DNA of 64,000 bases from Klebsiella pneumoniae (GTDB taxonomy: Bacteria > Myxococcota_A > UBA796 > SXON01). Both the position numbers and the translations under genes were made by a program. Below, piece after piece: positions 38,158 to 47,582 of this stretch (the first letter of the stretch is position 1; every line of letters starts with the position of its first letter). Below the pieces are notes generated by a model. It did not search any database. It was not told where the DNA came from and worked only from the letters and a program-made list of their open reading frames with translations. Location: NCBI GenBank assembly GCA_945861635.1, contig CAMAWH010000012.1:47953-111952 (forward strand), written 5' to 3'.

Positions 38158-39714
38158 CTATTGGCGGCCCTTCGGCACCTCGAAGGCGACCCAGGTCACC
38201 TGATTGCGTCCGCCATGTTTGCTGGCGTACAAGCCCCGGTCTGCGGCCTCCGTCAGCGCGACGATGATCGCGTCCTCGTGGTTTCCACCCATCAGGGCCC
38301 CCTGGAAGGTGGCACCGCCGAACGACGCAGTGACGGTTACCGGTCCCTTAGGCGACGTCATCGTGGTTCCTGCCAGCTCGCAGCGCATGGCGTCGGCGAT
38401 CCGGCTGGCGGTCGCCGCATCCGTTTCGGGAAGGAGCACGGCCAACTCTTCGCCACCAAGCCGAGCTTTGATGTCACTCGTGCGCGAGACCCGCATGATC
38501 GCGGCCGACACCGCCTGGAGCACCGCATCCCCGAACGGATGGCCATAGGTGTCGTTGACGTTCTTGAACTTGTCGAGGTCCACCATGACGAAGGACAGCG
38601 GCTTGCCAGACTCCGAGGCGCGCCTCAGTTCGAGACGGAACAGCTCCTCGAAGCGGCGGCGATTCGGCAACCCCGTAAGTGGATCGAAGTACGCGAGCCG
38701 TTCGAGGCGTCCGTTGGCCTCCTGCAACTGCGTTGCCAGCTCGTTCTTCTCGGTCAGCGTGCGTTCCAGCCGCTGCGTCAGCTCTTCGTAGGAGACGTTC
38801 ATCTGAACGAGACTGCGATTCGCCTCGCGGATGATCTCCTCAAACGTCGGCTGTCTGGCGACACGCATGCCGAGGCCGTTGGCGGCTTCTTCCAGTTCGA
38901 CCGACACCGCGGCGAGCATGGTATCGACCGCCCCCGGGCCCATTCCGCAATCGCGCTCCAATCCGGCCCGTGCTTCTTGCAGCGCCGCGCGATTGGCCGC
39001 GGCCGTGAAAACCGAGCTGATCGTGTCCGCATGCATCGCAACGCGCGTGAGCGGGCGGAGGGCGGCGGGCACATCCGGCGAGTCCGGATTGTGGTGGAAC
39101 GCGAGGGCCGTCGTCAACGCTTCTGGCAAGCCCCATCGTGCACCAAGGAAGCTCGCCAACTTGTCGTGCGTCGTGCCGAACCGCGTCTGTTCTTCCATGC
39201 GCCGTTCCGCCGGACCGAGTGCACGTACTTCCGGCCAAGACTGAAGTTGCTCACGATTCGACTTGAGCAGCGCGAGCATCCCGAAGTCCTGCAGGAGCCC
39301 AATCGTGAACGCCTCGTCGGGATTCCCGATGCCAGCGTGGCGAGCCAAAAGGCGAGCGGCAACCGCGCGGCGAAGCGAGTCCTCCCAGAAACTTTTCAGG
39401 TCCTCCGCACGGAAACCCGAGCTGCGGAGCGAGTCGCGCACCGCGAAACAGATGGCAAGGTTCCGAAGGGCGCGAGTGCCGAGTACAGCCGCAGCGCGTG
39501 CTCCAGTTCCGATCTGAACTTTCAGCCCGTAGAAGGGAGAGTTCACCGTGCGGAGCAGTTCCGCGGTGAAGACGGGGTCGGAGGAGATGACCACCCCGAG
39601 TTTATCGACCGAGACGTCCGGATCCGAGGCCAGACGTACAATCTTTGCGATCGCAGCCGGTGGAGAGGGAATGTCGGCTGGAGACACAGATTGAGGCAGC
39701 GATGCGTCATGCAT
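38158..39714 (-). CDS. HDOD-GGDEF signalling protein (probable diguanylate cyclase)
   Basis: 518 residues: an HDOD domain (about 10-215, LGTRALRNLAIC, GLLQDFGMLALL), a helical linker with coiled coil (about 285-340, ELTQRLERTLTEKNELATQL), and a GGDEF domain (345-510) with DPLTGLPNRRRF and FVMVDLDKFKNVNDTYGH. The active-site loop reads GGEEL, an accepted variant of GGEEF, and an RTSD inhibitory I-site sits five residues before it, so cyclase activity with product inhibition is likely. No membrane segment or signal peptide. Confidence 0.88.
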   Translation of the reverse strand: MHDASLPQSVSPADIPSPPAAIAKIVRLASDPDVSVDKLGVVISSDPVFTAELLRTVNSPFYGLKVQIGTGARAAAVLGTRALRNLAICFAVRDSLRSSGFRAEDLKSFWEDSLRRAVAARLLARHAGIGNPDEAFTIGLLQDFGMLALLKSNREQLQSWPEVRALGPAERRMEEQTRFGTTHDKLASFLGARWGLPEALTTALAFHHNPDSPDVPAALRPLTRVAMHADTISSVFTAAANRAALQEARAGLERDCGMGPGAVDTMLAAVSVELEEAANGLGMRVARQPTFEEIIREANRSLVQMNVSYEELTQRLERTLTEKNELATQLQEANGRLERLAYFDPLTGLPNRRRFEELFRLELRRASESGKPLSFVMVDLDKFKNVNDTYGHPFGDAVLQAVSAAIMRVSRTSDIKARLGGEELAVLLPETDAATASRIADAMRCELAGTTMTSPKGPVTVTASFGGATFQGALMGGNHEDAIIVALTEAADRGLYASKHGGRNQVTWVAFEVPKGRQ

Positions 39715-39836
39715 TTCTAGAATCCTGCTTGGGGTTCATCACAAGAAATCGGCTCGCCGCGGAAAGACTGAAGCACATTTCATTGACAGCCGGCCTCCGA
39801 CCACGTAAATGCGCGGATCCAAATTCGGAGGTTTTT

Positions 39837-40694
39837 GTGCTTTTTGCGCTTTTTGCCCTGCTCACCGCCTGCGGCCCCAAGGCCGTCACCCCCGTCGCTC
39901 CCGCCGCCGCACCCGTTGCGGTCGATGCCCTCGACGCGCTGAAAGCCGAGGCGGCAAGCCTATGGGAACAGCGCGGAGACAAAGCCCAGCTCCAAGCCGC
40001 GCTCGCGAAATACGCGTCCATCCACGCTACCGACCCTGCCGACCGTGACGCCGTCTACCACCTCACGCGGGGCTGGTATTTTCTTGGGGACGGTCACGAG
40101 ACCGAGAAAGAGGCGAAGCTCTCGACCTGGGCCACGGCCATTGAGTACGGCAACAAGTGCTTGGCGATGAACAAGGAATTCTCTGACCTTCTCGCAAAGG
40201 GCGATGAGACGGAGGCGTCGTCCGCCCGCGTCTTCGGCAAGGACGACGTCGGCTGCCTCTACTGGACGTCCTCGGCGCTCGGCAAGTGGGCGAAGATGAC
40301 GGGCATCGGCGTCACCCTGAAGCACCTGCCGACCGTGAAGGCGTACATGACGCGCGTCGGCGAAATCGACAGCGCGTACTACTACAACGGTCCGGAGCGC
40401 TATTGGGGTGCCTACTACTCGGCGATCCCCTCCTTCGCCGGGCAAGACCTGAACAAGTCCAAGGACTTCTTCGACAAGTCCCTGGCCGGGAACCCGAACT
40501 TCCTCGGCACGCACGTGCTCCTCGCCGGTGAATGGGCGGTGAAGAAGCAGGACAAGGCCACGTTCGAGAAGGAGCTGAACTGGGTCATTGCGGCTGACGC
40601 CGGCTTGATTCCGGAAGTGAAGCCGGAGATGGAGGCCGCGCAGCGCATGGCGAAGGATCTGCTCGCCCAAGAAGGCGACCTGTTCGCGAACTAG
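39837..40694 (+). CDS. TatT-like lipoprotein (TRAP-transporter-associated TPR family)
   Basis: 285 residues. GTG at 39837 follows GGAGG with 5-base spacing and gives a clean lipoprotein signal (VLFALFALLTACGPK, lipobox LTAC). The helical mature part (DAVYHLTRGWYFLGDGHE, YWTSSALGKWAKMTG, PERYWGAYYSAIPSFAGQDLN) matches the TatT family of TRAP-associated periplasmic TPR lipoproteins. No TRAP transporter genes are adjacent, so its partner is unknown. Confidence 0.8.
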   Translation: MLFALFALLTACGPKAVTPVAPAAAPVAVDALDALKAEAASLWEQRGDKAQLQAALAKYASIHATDPADRDAVYHLTRGWYFLGDGHETEKEAKLSTWATAIEYGNKCLAMNKEFSDLLAKGDETEASSARVFGKDDVGCLYWTSSALGKWAKMTGIGVTLKHLPTVKAYMTRVGEIDSAYYYNGPERYWGAYYSAIPSFAGQDLNKSKDFFDKSLAGNPNFLGTHVLLAGEWAVKKQDKATFEKELNWVIAADAGLIPEVKPEMEAAQRMAKDLLAQEGDLFAN

Positions 40695-40697
40695 TCG

Positions 40698-41477
40698 ATG
40701 GAGACTCGCTTCGTCGATAGTGCCGATGGCACCAAGCTCCGCGTCGTCCGTTGGGGTGACGCCGGGCGGGATGTCCTCTGCATCGGAGGGCTCGCCGAGC
40801 ACGCGGGCCGATACGACCACGTGGCGAACGCGTTCGTCGCGGCCGGCTGGCGTTTCACCGTCGTGGAAATGCGGGGACATGGGCACTCCGGCGGCCGCCG
40901 GAGCCATGTTTTCCGGTGGAGCGAGTACGTGGACGACGTGAAGGCCGTCCTTCCGCTGATGGAGGGAGACTGGGTGATGCTCAGCCATTCCATGGGCGGG
41001 CTCATCGCGTGCGAATCGCTGAATGCCGGTGTGAAACCAGCGAAGTTGGTCCTCTCCAATCCGCTGCTCGCGCTGAAGCTCACCGTCCCGCCCGTCAAAG
41101 CCGCCGCGGGAAAAGTGTTGTCAAAGGTGTGGCCCACGTTGGCCCTGGCCAACGAGGTGAAGGGTGAAGCGCTCTCCCGCGATCCGGCCGTCGGCATCGC
41201 GTACAATGCCGACCCGCTCATCTGCCACAAGGTCACGGGCCGCTGGTTCACCGAGATGCTGGCGGCGCAAACACGGGCGATGGCGGCGAACTATTCAGTA
41301 CCGATGGCCTTCTTTCTCGGTTCGGCCGATCCCGTAAATGACCCTGCCGCATCGAAAACCCTCGCTGCGAAAAAGAACAGCTTTGTGAAGGTCTACCCCG
41401 ACATGCGGCATGAGATCTTCAACGAGATCGGCAAGGAGGGAGTGATCGCCGACGTCGTCGCGTGGGTGGCGGGTTGA
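40698..41477 (+). CDS. Alpha/beta hydrolase, monoacylglycerol-lipase-like
   Basis: 259 residues. The catalytic Ser is in LSHSMGG, the likely acid is Asp in GSADPVND, and the His is in DMRHEIFNE; RGHGHSGGR forms part of the oxyanion region typical of the lysophospholipase/monoglyceride lipase group (serine aminopeptidase S33 fold). No signal, so cytoplasmic. It starts 3 bases after the TatT-like gene and runs into pyrE. Confidence 0.87.
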   Translation: METRFVDSADGTKLRVVRWGDAGRDVLCIGGLAEHAGRYDHVANAFVAAGWRFTVVEMRGHGHSGGRRSHVFRWSEYVDDVKAVLPLMEGDWVMLSHSMGGLIACESLNAGVKPAKLVLSNPLLALKLTVPPVKAAAGKVLSKVWPTLALANEVKGEALSRDPAVGIAYNADPLICHKVTGRWFTEMLAAQTRAMAANYSVPMAFFLGSADPVNDPAASKTLAAKKNSFVKVYPDMRHEIFNEIGKEGVIADVVAWVAG

Positions 41478-41488
41478 GCCCCAGCGCC

Positions 41489-42025
41489 ATGCGGGAACGC
41501 CTGATCGCCGTCCTGAAAGAACGGTCCTATCGTCGCATGCGCGTGACGCTTGCGAGTGGACGCGAAAGTGATTTTTACGTCGATGGAAAGCAGACGACGC
41601 TCCATGCAGAAGGCGCCTGGCTGATCGGAAATCTCATCCTCGACGCGCTCGCGCCGGACGTCGTCGGCGTGGGTGGGCTGACCATGGGCGCGGACCCGAT
41701 CGCCGCGGCGGTTGCGGCGGTGTCCTTCCACCGAAATCGGCCGGTCCACGCCTTCATCGTGCGGAAAGAGGCGAAGGGCCACGGCACGCTGGTTTGGGTG
41801 GAGGGTCGTGGAAACCTGCCGGACGGCGCGCCCGTCTGCATCGTCGAGGACACGTGCACGACCGGCGGATCGCTGCTCAAAGCGGTCGATCGCGCGGAAG
41901 CGGACGGGCTCCGCGTCGTGCAGTGCCTCACCATCGTGGATCGGGAGGAAGGCGCGGCGGAAGCGCTGGCCGAACGTGGTTTCCTGCTGCATACGCTTGT
42001 GCGGCGTAGCGAGCTCGAATCGTGA
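41489..42025 (+). CDS. pyrE: Orotate phosphoribosyltransferase
   Basis: 178 residues from the ATG at 41489. It converts orotate and PRPP to OMP in pyrimidine synthesis. The PRPP-binding loop is VCIVEDTCTTGGSLL, and SGRESDFYVDGKQTTLH and RKEAKGHG match OPRTase substrate loops. A TTG at 41474 overlaps the stop of the lipase gene (TTGA), the same arrangement used by the penicillin-binding protein gene, and would add five residues; either start is possible. Confidence 0.94.
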   Translation: MRERLIAVLKERSYRRMRVTLASGRESDFYVDGKQTTLHAEGAWLIGNLILDALAPDVVGVGGLTMGADPIAAAVAAVSFHRNRPVHAFIVRKEAKGHGTLVWVEGRGNLPDGAPVCIVEDTCTTGGSLLKAVDRAEADGLRVVQCLTIVDREEGAAEALAERGFLLHTLVRRSELES

Positions 42026-42528
42026 TTCTCGTTGCTGCTCTCGCGCTCGCCACGCCCCGACAGGACTACGCAAAGGCGCATGACGCGTGGACGGAAACGC
42101 ACCGCATTTACGACGGCTGGGACAACGCGCTGACCGTCCGCGCCACGCTCCTTTCCGCCCAGATGCGCGACGCGCGTGCCGCCCGGACCGCCGACATGAC
42201 CGGCGAGGACGTCGTAAGCGATCCGTCCGGCAACGACTCGCTGTCCTTCGTCCTCACCATCGCAACCGCGTCCCGTGACGACGACGAATTGGCGGGCGCA
42301 CAGCAGGCATGGACCTTCCACGCCACCCGTAACGGCGCCTCGTGCGGTCCGGCCGCCCTCACCAGAGTGAAGTTCCCAACACCGTTGGATCGCGGCCTGA
42401 ACCCGAAGCTGACCCGTTGGGACACGCTCTGGATCGCCCGATTCGACCCGTGCACCTCGGTCGGGACCATCACGCTGACCGTGGACGGCCCGCGGGGGCA
42501 CGGGGCGATGCAGTGGAACGCCCAATAA
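42022..42528 (+). CDS. Small exported protein of unknown function
   Basis: 168 residues starting with GTG that overlaps the pyrE stop (GTGA). It opens with a short hydrophobic signal (MILVAALALATP) and continues with a mostly beta-strand domain containing two Cys (GASCGPA, FDPCTSV) that may form a disulfide. No family recognised. Confidence 0.65.
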   Translation: MILVAALALATPRQDYAKAHDAWTETHRIYDGWDNALTVRATLLSAQMRDARAARTADMTGEDVVSDPSGNDSLSFVLTIATASRDDDELAGAQQAWTFHATRNGASCGPAALTRVKFPTPLDRGLNPKLTRWDTLWIARFDPCTSVGTITLTVDGPRGHGAMQWNAQ

Positions 42529-42570
42529 AGCGGCGTGCGATGGGACGGGCCCGCGCGTTAGGCGAGGGCG

Positions 42571-43965
42571 ATGGATCATGCCGGACGGCGTCGAGCCCTG
42601 ACGATGCACGTCGGCACGCCCGTGCTGCTCGTCAACAACGGCCGCCGTGCCCGCAATCTGCCGATGAACCAGCTGCCCTTTCGCTCGGATTCGAGCTTCC
42701 TCTATTTCACGGGCTGCGCGGAACCGGGGGCAGCCGCGTTGTTGGAGGACGCATCGTGCACGCTGTTCTTGACGCCCCCCGAACCGGGCGATGAACTCTG
42801 GCACGGCCACGTTGACACGTTGGAGGACCGCCGCGTTCGCTACGGTGTAGATTGCGTGCGCGGGCTCGACGAACTGATTTCGGCTTGCGATGTTTACCTG
42901 CAATCCGGGCGCGATATTGCCGCGCTGGCCGTTCCCGACTCGGACCAAACCGGCCTTGCTGCCCGTGCTTCCGGAACGGTGCTGTCGTACGCGTCGAATC
43001 CTGGCGCCGACGCGCTTGTCGGCGCGATCATCGCGCTGCGGCGCCGTCGGGACGCCGCCGAGTTGGCCGAGATGCGGGTAGCCGCGGAGATCAGCACGAT
43101 TGCGCATCTGGCCGCGATGCGAGCAACGCGAGTGGGCGGCACGGAGCGCGAAATTGCGGCGCTGTTCGACGCGGTCGTCGCCGCCAACGGCGCCACCACC
43201 GCCTACCACTCCATTGCCACAGTACGGGGAGAAATCCTACATAATCCCGACTATGACAACGTGCTCGGTGCCGACGATATGTTCCTGCTGGACGGGGGCG
43301 CGGAGGTCGCGAGCGGCTACGCAAGTGACGTGACGCGCACCTGGCCGGTGCGCGGCCGCTTCGACGCCCGGCAGCGGGATGTGTACGAGATTGTTCTCGC
43401 GGCCCAATGCGCTGGAATCCAGATGGTCACTGCTGGAGCGCGGTATGCGAACATCCACTGGCATGCGACGCGCATCCTCGCGGAAGGGCTGAAAGGGCTG
43501 GGCCTGCTCCGCGGCGAGGTCGATGGCCTGGTGGAGAGCGGCGCCACCGGCCTTTTCTTCCCCCACGGCCTCGGCCACCTCATTGGCCTCGACGTGCACG
43601 ACCTCGAAAATTTCGGCGATCGCCCGGCCTACGGACCCGGACGCAGCCGGCCCCACCAGTTTGGCGCTCGCTTTCTCCGAATGGACCTCGACCTCGAACC
43701 GGGGATGGTCGTCACGATTGAGCCCGGGATCTACTTCGTCCCCGCAATTCTGCACGATCCTGTGCTGCGCGCCGATTTCGCGCAACACGTGGATTTTGAC
43801 GCTGCGGAACGCTGGCTCCGCTTCGGCGGAATCCGCATCGAAGACGACGTCGTCTGCACCCACGGCGCGCCGGAGGTGCTCACGGCCGCGATTCCGAAGA
43901 CGATCGCCGACCTGGAGGCGCAGATTGGCGCCGGTCCTTCCGCAAGAGAGAGGCTTTCCGCATGA
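42571..43965 (+). CDS. pepP: Xaa-Pro aminopeptidase (M24B, PepP-type)
   Basis: 464 residues: an N-terminal aminopeptidase P domain (LVNNGRRARNLPMNQLPFR, FLYFTGCAEPG) and a C-terminal pita-bread catalytic domain. The dinuclear metal ligands are visible: Asp in LDGGAEV, Asp in YASDVTRTWP, His in HGLGHLIGLDVHD, Glu in VTIEPGIYF and Glu in IRIEDDV. It releases N-terminal residues next to proline. The ATG at 42571 or the one at 42604 could be the start. It overlaps the TolC-like gene by 4 bases. Confidence 0.9.
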   Translation: MDHAGRRRALTMHVGTPVLLVNNGRRARNLPMNQLPFRSDSSFLYFTGCAEPGAAALLEDASCTLFLTPPEPGDELWHGHVDTLEDRRVRYGVDCVRGLDELISACDVYLQSGRDIAALAVPDSDQTGLAARASGTVLSYASNPGADALVGAIIALRRRRDAAELAEMRVAAEISTIAHLAAMRATRVGGTEREIAALFDAVVAANGATTAYHSIATVRGEILHNPDYDNVLGADDMFLLDGGAEVASGYASDVTRTWPVRGRFDARQRDVYEIVLAAQCAGIQMVTAGARYANIHWHATRILAEGLKGLGLLRGEVDGLVESGATGLFFPHGLGHLIGLDVHDLENFGDRPAYGPGRSRPHQFGARFLRMDLDLEPGMVVTIEPGIYFVPAILHDPVLRADFAQHVDFDAAERWLRFGGIRIEDDVVCTHGAPEVLTAAIPKTIADLEAQIGAGPSARERLSA

Positions 43966-45098
43966 TCCTGCTTGTCGCAAGTTTTGCCCGCGCGCTCACT
44001 CTGGAAGAAGCCGTCGCTCGCGCGGCGGAGGTCGATCCCACCGCAATCATCGCCGAGTTGGCATGGAAACGGTCACAGTTGAGCGCGGCCGAATCGTGGG
44101 TCGGCCTCGGGCCGAGTCCCGGCGTCAGTGCAACCCGGCTGTGGTCGACCGGCGCCGTCTCCGATCGCGTCACATTTGACGCGCAGATCGCCTCGTTGTC
44201 CGTACCGGATTGGTTCCTTGCCGGTCAAGCGTCCGCGTACGTCGGCGCGGCGCGGTGGACGTCGAGCGCAACGCGACTCGACGCACAGTATGCGGCTGCG
44301 GCCCTCTACGAATCGGTGATTGCCGCGCAGGGCGCGCTCGACGCGGCGCACGAAACGCAGGGATTCGCCGAGTCCACCGTACGCGCGTCCAAGGCACGCG
44401 TGGCGGCGGGCCTGGAAAGCGAGCTGATTGGGCGGTCCGCGGAGATCAGCCTGCTCGATGCGCAAGCCAATACCGAGCTTGCGGAAGCCGGCGTTACTAT
44501 CGCCTCGGCACGGCTCCAGCGGGCGCTGCAGATGGCGATCGGCGCGCTGGAGCCGCCGACACGCTTTGCACTGCCGACCGACACCGCCGCCTCGCCGTGG
44601 CTTCGCGCCTCGGCCGCAGCGGTCACGGCGGCGAAGCTCGGCCACAACGCCGCTATCGCCGGGTGGCTCCCCGCCGGAGGCATCTCCGCGTCAACGCCGC
44701 TCTTCCAGACGGACTGGCAGTTCGCCCTCACCGGGACGTGGCAGTTCGATGGCGTCGTCGGCCCCTTTCTACGGGAGCGAGAAACCGCGCTCGATGTCCG
44801 GATCGCCGGCACGCAATACGACGCCTTGCAGCGCGATCTGGACCTGGGCCTCGTCGAAGCACGCGCGAACGCAAGCGCAGCGCACCGCGTTGCCGAGGCC
44901 GCCCGCGCCCGCGAGTCCCTCGCGAAGGAATCCGTGAAGGTCGGCCAGACGCGGCTGGAGGTCGGCCTGGCAAGCACGCTGGAGGTGCTACGCCTCCAGG
45001 ACGACGCCGCCGCCGCAACGTTCGGGCGCGTGCAAGCCGAGCTGAACGAGGCGTTGGCGGTGCTGGAAGCGCGCCGAGTCGCCGGGATCGAGTGGTAG
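43962..45098 (+). CDS. TolC-family outer-membrane channel protein
   Basis: 378 residues: a short signal (MILLVASFARA), then two internal repeats of long helices with strand turns, as in TolC-type efflux porins (LTLEEAVARAAEVDP near the N terminus; VGQTRLEVGLASTLEVLRLQDD near the C terminus). It is shorter than typical TolC (about 430-470). No inner-membrane pump or adaptor gene is next to it, so its partner is unknown. It overlaps the pepP stop (ATGA). Confidence 0.85.
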   Translation: MILLVASFARALTLEEAVARAAEVDPTAIIAELAWKRSQLSAAESWVGLGPSPGVSATRLWSTGAVSDRVTFDAQIASLSVPDWFLAGQASAYVGAARWTSSATRLDAQYAAAALYESVIAAQGALDAAHETQGFAESTVRASKARVAAGLESELIGRSAEISLLDAQANTELAEAGVTIASARLQRALQMAIGALEPPTRFALPTDTAASPWLRASAAAVTAAKLGHNAAIAGWLPAGGISASTPLFQTDWQFALTGTWQFDGVVGPFLRERETALDVRIAGTQYDALQRDLDLGLVEARANASAAHRVAEAARARESLAKESVKVGQTRLEVGLASTLEVLRLQDDAAAATFGRVQAELNEALAVLEARRVAGIEW

Positions 45099-45101
45099 GC
45101 G

Positions 45102-46694
45102 CTACACCCGCCGCTGCAGAACGGTGTCGTGAATCCAGCGCGGGTCGGCCTCAGGAAAGTCGAGCGTATAGTGGAGGCCGCGGCTCTCACGCCGTCGTAA
45201 GGCGCTTTCGATGACCAGGTGTGCAACCGTCGCAAGGTTGCGCAGCTCGACCAACGGACCCGTCAGCTTGAAGTTCCAGTAATAATCCTGAATTTCCTTC
45301 TGCACATGCTCGACGCGGCTGCGCGCGCGCTCCAGTCGGCGTGTCGTCCGCACGATGCCGACGTAATTCCACATGAACCGGCGCACTTCATCCCAGGTTT
45401 GGGTGATCACGACCTGCTCATCACTGTCAACGGCTTTCCCAGGGTCCCAATCCGGAAGATCCGCCGGCAGGGGCGTGTCGGGCAAGCGCGTAACGGCCGC
45501 GCGGACCGCGTGTTCCGCGAACACCAGCGCCTCCAGGAGCGAATTGCTTGCGAGGCGATTGGCACCGTGCAAACCGGTACATGCAACCTCTCCAATCGCG
45601 AACAGGTTGTGGACGCTCGACTCGCCCGTAAGCTCCGTTTGGACGCCGCCGCAGAAATAATGGGCGGCGGGAACGACGGGAATCGGTTGCGACGCGATGT
45701 CGATGCCCAACTCCGCACAGCGCGCCTGGATGTTCGGAAACTTGTGGTTGAGCATGGCACGATCGATGTGGGTCATGTCGAGGAAAACGCAGTCATCTCC
45801 TCTCCGTTTCAATTCCGCGTCGATTGCCCGCGCGACGACATCCCGGGGCGCCAGCTCCTCTCTCGCGTCGTAGCGGGGCATGAACCGCTCCCCCGTCGTG
45901 AGCACAAGGCGCCCGCCCTCCCCCCGCAACGCCTCAGAAATCAGGAAACTCTTTGCATGTGGGTGAAACAGGACGGTCGGATGGAACTGGACGAACTCCA
46001 TGTTTGCGACGCGAGCGCCCGCTCGGTAGGCCATCGCAATGCCATCTCCAGAGGCGATGTCGGGGTTGGACGTGTAGAGGTACACCTTCCCCGCCCCACC
46101 GGTGCAAAGGACGACGATCTTCGCAGGTTCTACGCTGACAACTCCCGTCGTGAGGTCCAACAGGTAGGCACCGAGCACCCGATCCGGCTCCACCGGCACC
46201 GCGCCTCGACGCCGCGCAAGCGAGTTTTCCGTCACGAGGTCAACCCCAATCACATGCTCCAGAATGCGGATGTTCGGCTCTGCAACCGCCGCTACGAGCA
46301 AGGCGCGCACCATCTCCGCGCCGGTCAGATCATCGGCATGCAGGATTCGCCGCCGACTGTGCCCGCCCTCCCGATGCAGGTCGTACTCGCCGCCTTCCTT
46401 CGAAAAGCGCACGCCGAGGTCGATCAACTCGCGCACGCGTGCGGCGGCTTCCCCGACCGTCGCCTCGACCACTTCACGCCGGCACAACCCCGCACCCGCT
46501 ACAAGCGTGTCACGGACGTGCTCCTCGACGTCATCGTCCTTGTCCCAAACGGCCGCGATACCGCCCTGAGCGTACCGCGTATTCGACTCCTCCCGGCGGG
46601 TTTTGGCGACCACAAGCACGCTGCCGTGGCGCGCGGCCTTCAGCGCGAACATGAGGCCCGCGACGCCGGTACCGAGCACGAGGAAATCGGCCAT
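45102..46694 (-). CDS. nadB: L-aspartate oxidase
   Basis: 530 residues; it oxidises L-aspartate to iminoaspartate in NAD synthesis. The FAD-binding N terminus is VLGTGVAGLMFALKAA; NTRYAQGGIAAV, HREGGHSRRRILHADD, TGGAGKVYLYTSNPDIASGDG and GLHGANRLASNSLLEALVF are family hallmarks. The longer frame upstream (to 47078) lacks such motifs and includes the antisense of the mini protein, so the ATG at 46694 is used. It converges on the TolC-like gene with a 3-base gap. nadA and nadC are not in the window. Confidence 0.95.
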   Translation of the reverse strand: MADFLVLGTGVAGLMFALKAARHGSVLVVAKTRREESNTRYAQGGIAAVWDKDDDVEEHVRDTLVAGAGLCRREVVEATVGEAAARVRELIDLGVRFSKEGGEYDLHREGGHSRRRILHADDLTGAEMVRALLVAAVAEPNIRILEHVIGVDLVTENSLARRRGAVPVEPDRVLGAYLLDLTTGVVSVEPAKIVVLCTGGAGKVYLYTSNPDIASGDGIAMAYRAGARVANMEFVQFHPTVLFHPHAKSFLISEALRGEGGRLVLTTGERFMPRYDAREELAPRDVVARAIDAELKRRGDDCVFLDMTHIDRAMLNHKFPNIQARCAELGIDIASQPIPVVPAAHYFCGGVQTELTGESSVHNLFAIGEVACTGLHGANRLASNSLLEALVFAEHAVRAAVTRLPDTPLPADLPDWDPGKAVDSDEQVVITQTWDEVRRFMWNYVGIVRTTRRLERARSRVEHVQKEIQDYYWNFKLTGPLVELRNLATVAHLVIESALRRRESRGLHYTLDFPEADPRWIHDTVLQRRV

Positions 46695-46728
46695 GCGGCA
46701 CCTTACTCCGTGGCGGCGTGCCGAACCG

Positions 46729-46953
46729 TCACTCGGCCGGGGCTTCCATCTCGATGAAGCCCTTGGCAAGCATCTTTTTGACCATGCCGGTGACGTACAC
46801 CTGCGCGGCCGGCACATCGTCAAAACGGAAGTGGATCGGCGTTGGCGCCTTTCCGAGCGGCGACAACGCCACCGTGACCTCGGTGCCCTCGCGACCGATC
46901 TGCCACATCGAGTCGCCTTCCAGGCCCTCCAGCACGAACCGCCGCACCTGCAT
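46729..46953 (-). CDS. WGR-like single-domain mini protein
   Basis: 74 residues forming one small beta-rich domain. The pattern (RRFVLEGLEGDSMWQI at the start, AAQVYVTGMVKKMLAKGFIEM at the end) resembles the WGR domain seen in PARPs and MolR-type regulators, though the Trp-Gly-Arg triplet itself is not kept. A GGAGG lies upstream of the ATG. It is read from the same strand as nadB and precedes it by 34 bases. The family match is tentative. Confidence 0.5.
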   Translation of the reverse strand: MQVRRFVLEGLEGDSMWQIGREGTEVTVALSPLGKAPTPIHFRFDDVPAAQVYVTGMVKKMLAKGFIEMEAPAE

Positions 46954-47081
46954 CGAAATCCCATCCTCCGGGCCGCGCTGCTATCGCGCCCGGGCGGACT
47001 GCCAAGCGTGATTCCTTCGATCTTCTCCACTCGCCATCCGTCTGGTCCCCGCGGTACACTCGTCAGGATCGGAGGCAACGG

Positions 47082-47582
47082 ATGACGGACCGCCGCGAAA
47101 TGCTCCAGTGGGCCGTCTTTGGTGCGGTGGCCGCTGCCGTGATGCGGCCGGCGGCGGCAGCGGATTCGGTGGCGGCGACTCCGGGCGCGCCCTCTCCGAA
47201 AACGCCTGACAATCTCTCCTCAACGGGACTTATTTCTGTCCAGAGCGGACGAACGCTGGGCCTCGGATGGGCGCTCGTTTCGGCCGCGCCGCCCACCTCT
47301 GGAGCGATAACGCTGCACCTGGCCCACGACGACGGCCGGGGGGTGCGCGTCGACCTCTGCCTGCGAGAAGGAAGCGCACGAGGCCCGGCCGCCACCGAAT
47401 TTGTCGACTTCATCGTCATGGACGGTGGAAACGGCACCGCGCCGGTAGACGAAGCATTGGGAAGGGCGCTCCGCGTGCTCGCCGCCGAGCTTGAGGAAGT
47501 AGAAGCCCTGCACCTGACGGAGCTTTCGCTGTTGGAACCCCACGCCGACCGCACCTGGCGGTACCCGGACGCGCTCGGATGA
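47082..47582 (+). CDS. Tat-signal exported protein at the head of the Hxs locus
   Basis: 166 residues. The N terminus (TDRREMLQWAVFGAVAAAV) carries a twin-arginine followed by a hydrophobic stretch, a likely Tat signal, then an Ala/Pro linker and a compact domain of about 110 residues with no motif I recognise. GGAGG precedes the ATG by 6 bases. It overlaps the HxsD-like gene (ATGA), so it is the first gene of the modification operon. It could be a periplasmic partner of the modified peptide; function is not known. No clear sigma70 promoter is visible in the 128-base gap upstream. Confidence 0.65.
   Translation: MTDRREMLQWAVFGAVAAAVMRPAAAADSVAATPGAPSPKTPDNLSSTGLISVQSGRTLGLGWALVSAAPPTSGAITLHLAHDDGRGVRVDLCLREGSARGPAATEFVDFIVMDGGNGTAPVDEALGRALRVLAAELEEVEALHLTELSLLEPHADRTWRYPDALG

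Noticed and set aside
45219..46757. 512-residue frame antisense to nadB
   Set aside because: nadB is unmistakable and the antisense protein has random composition.
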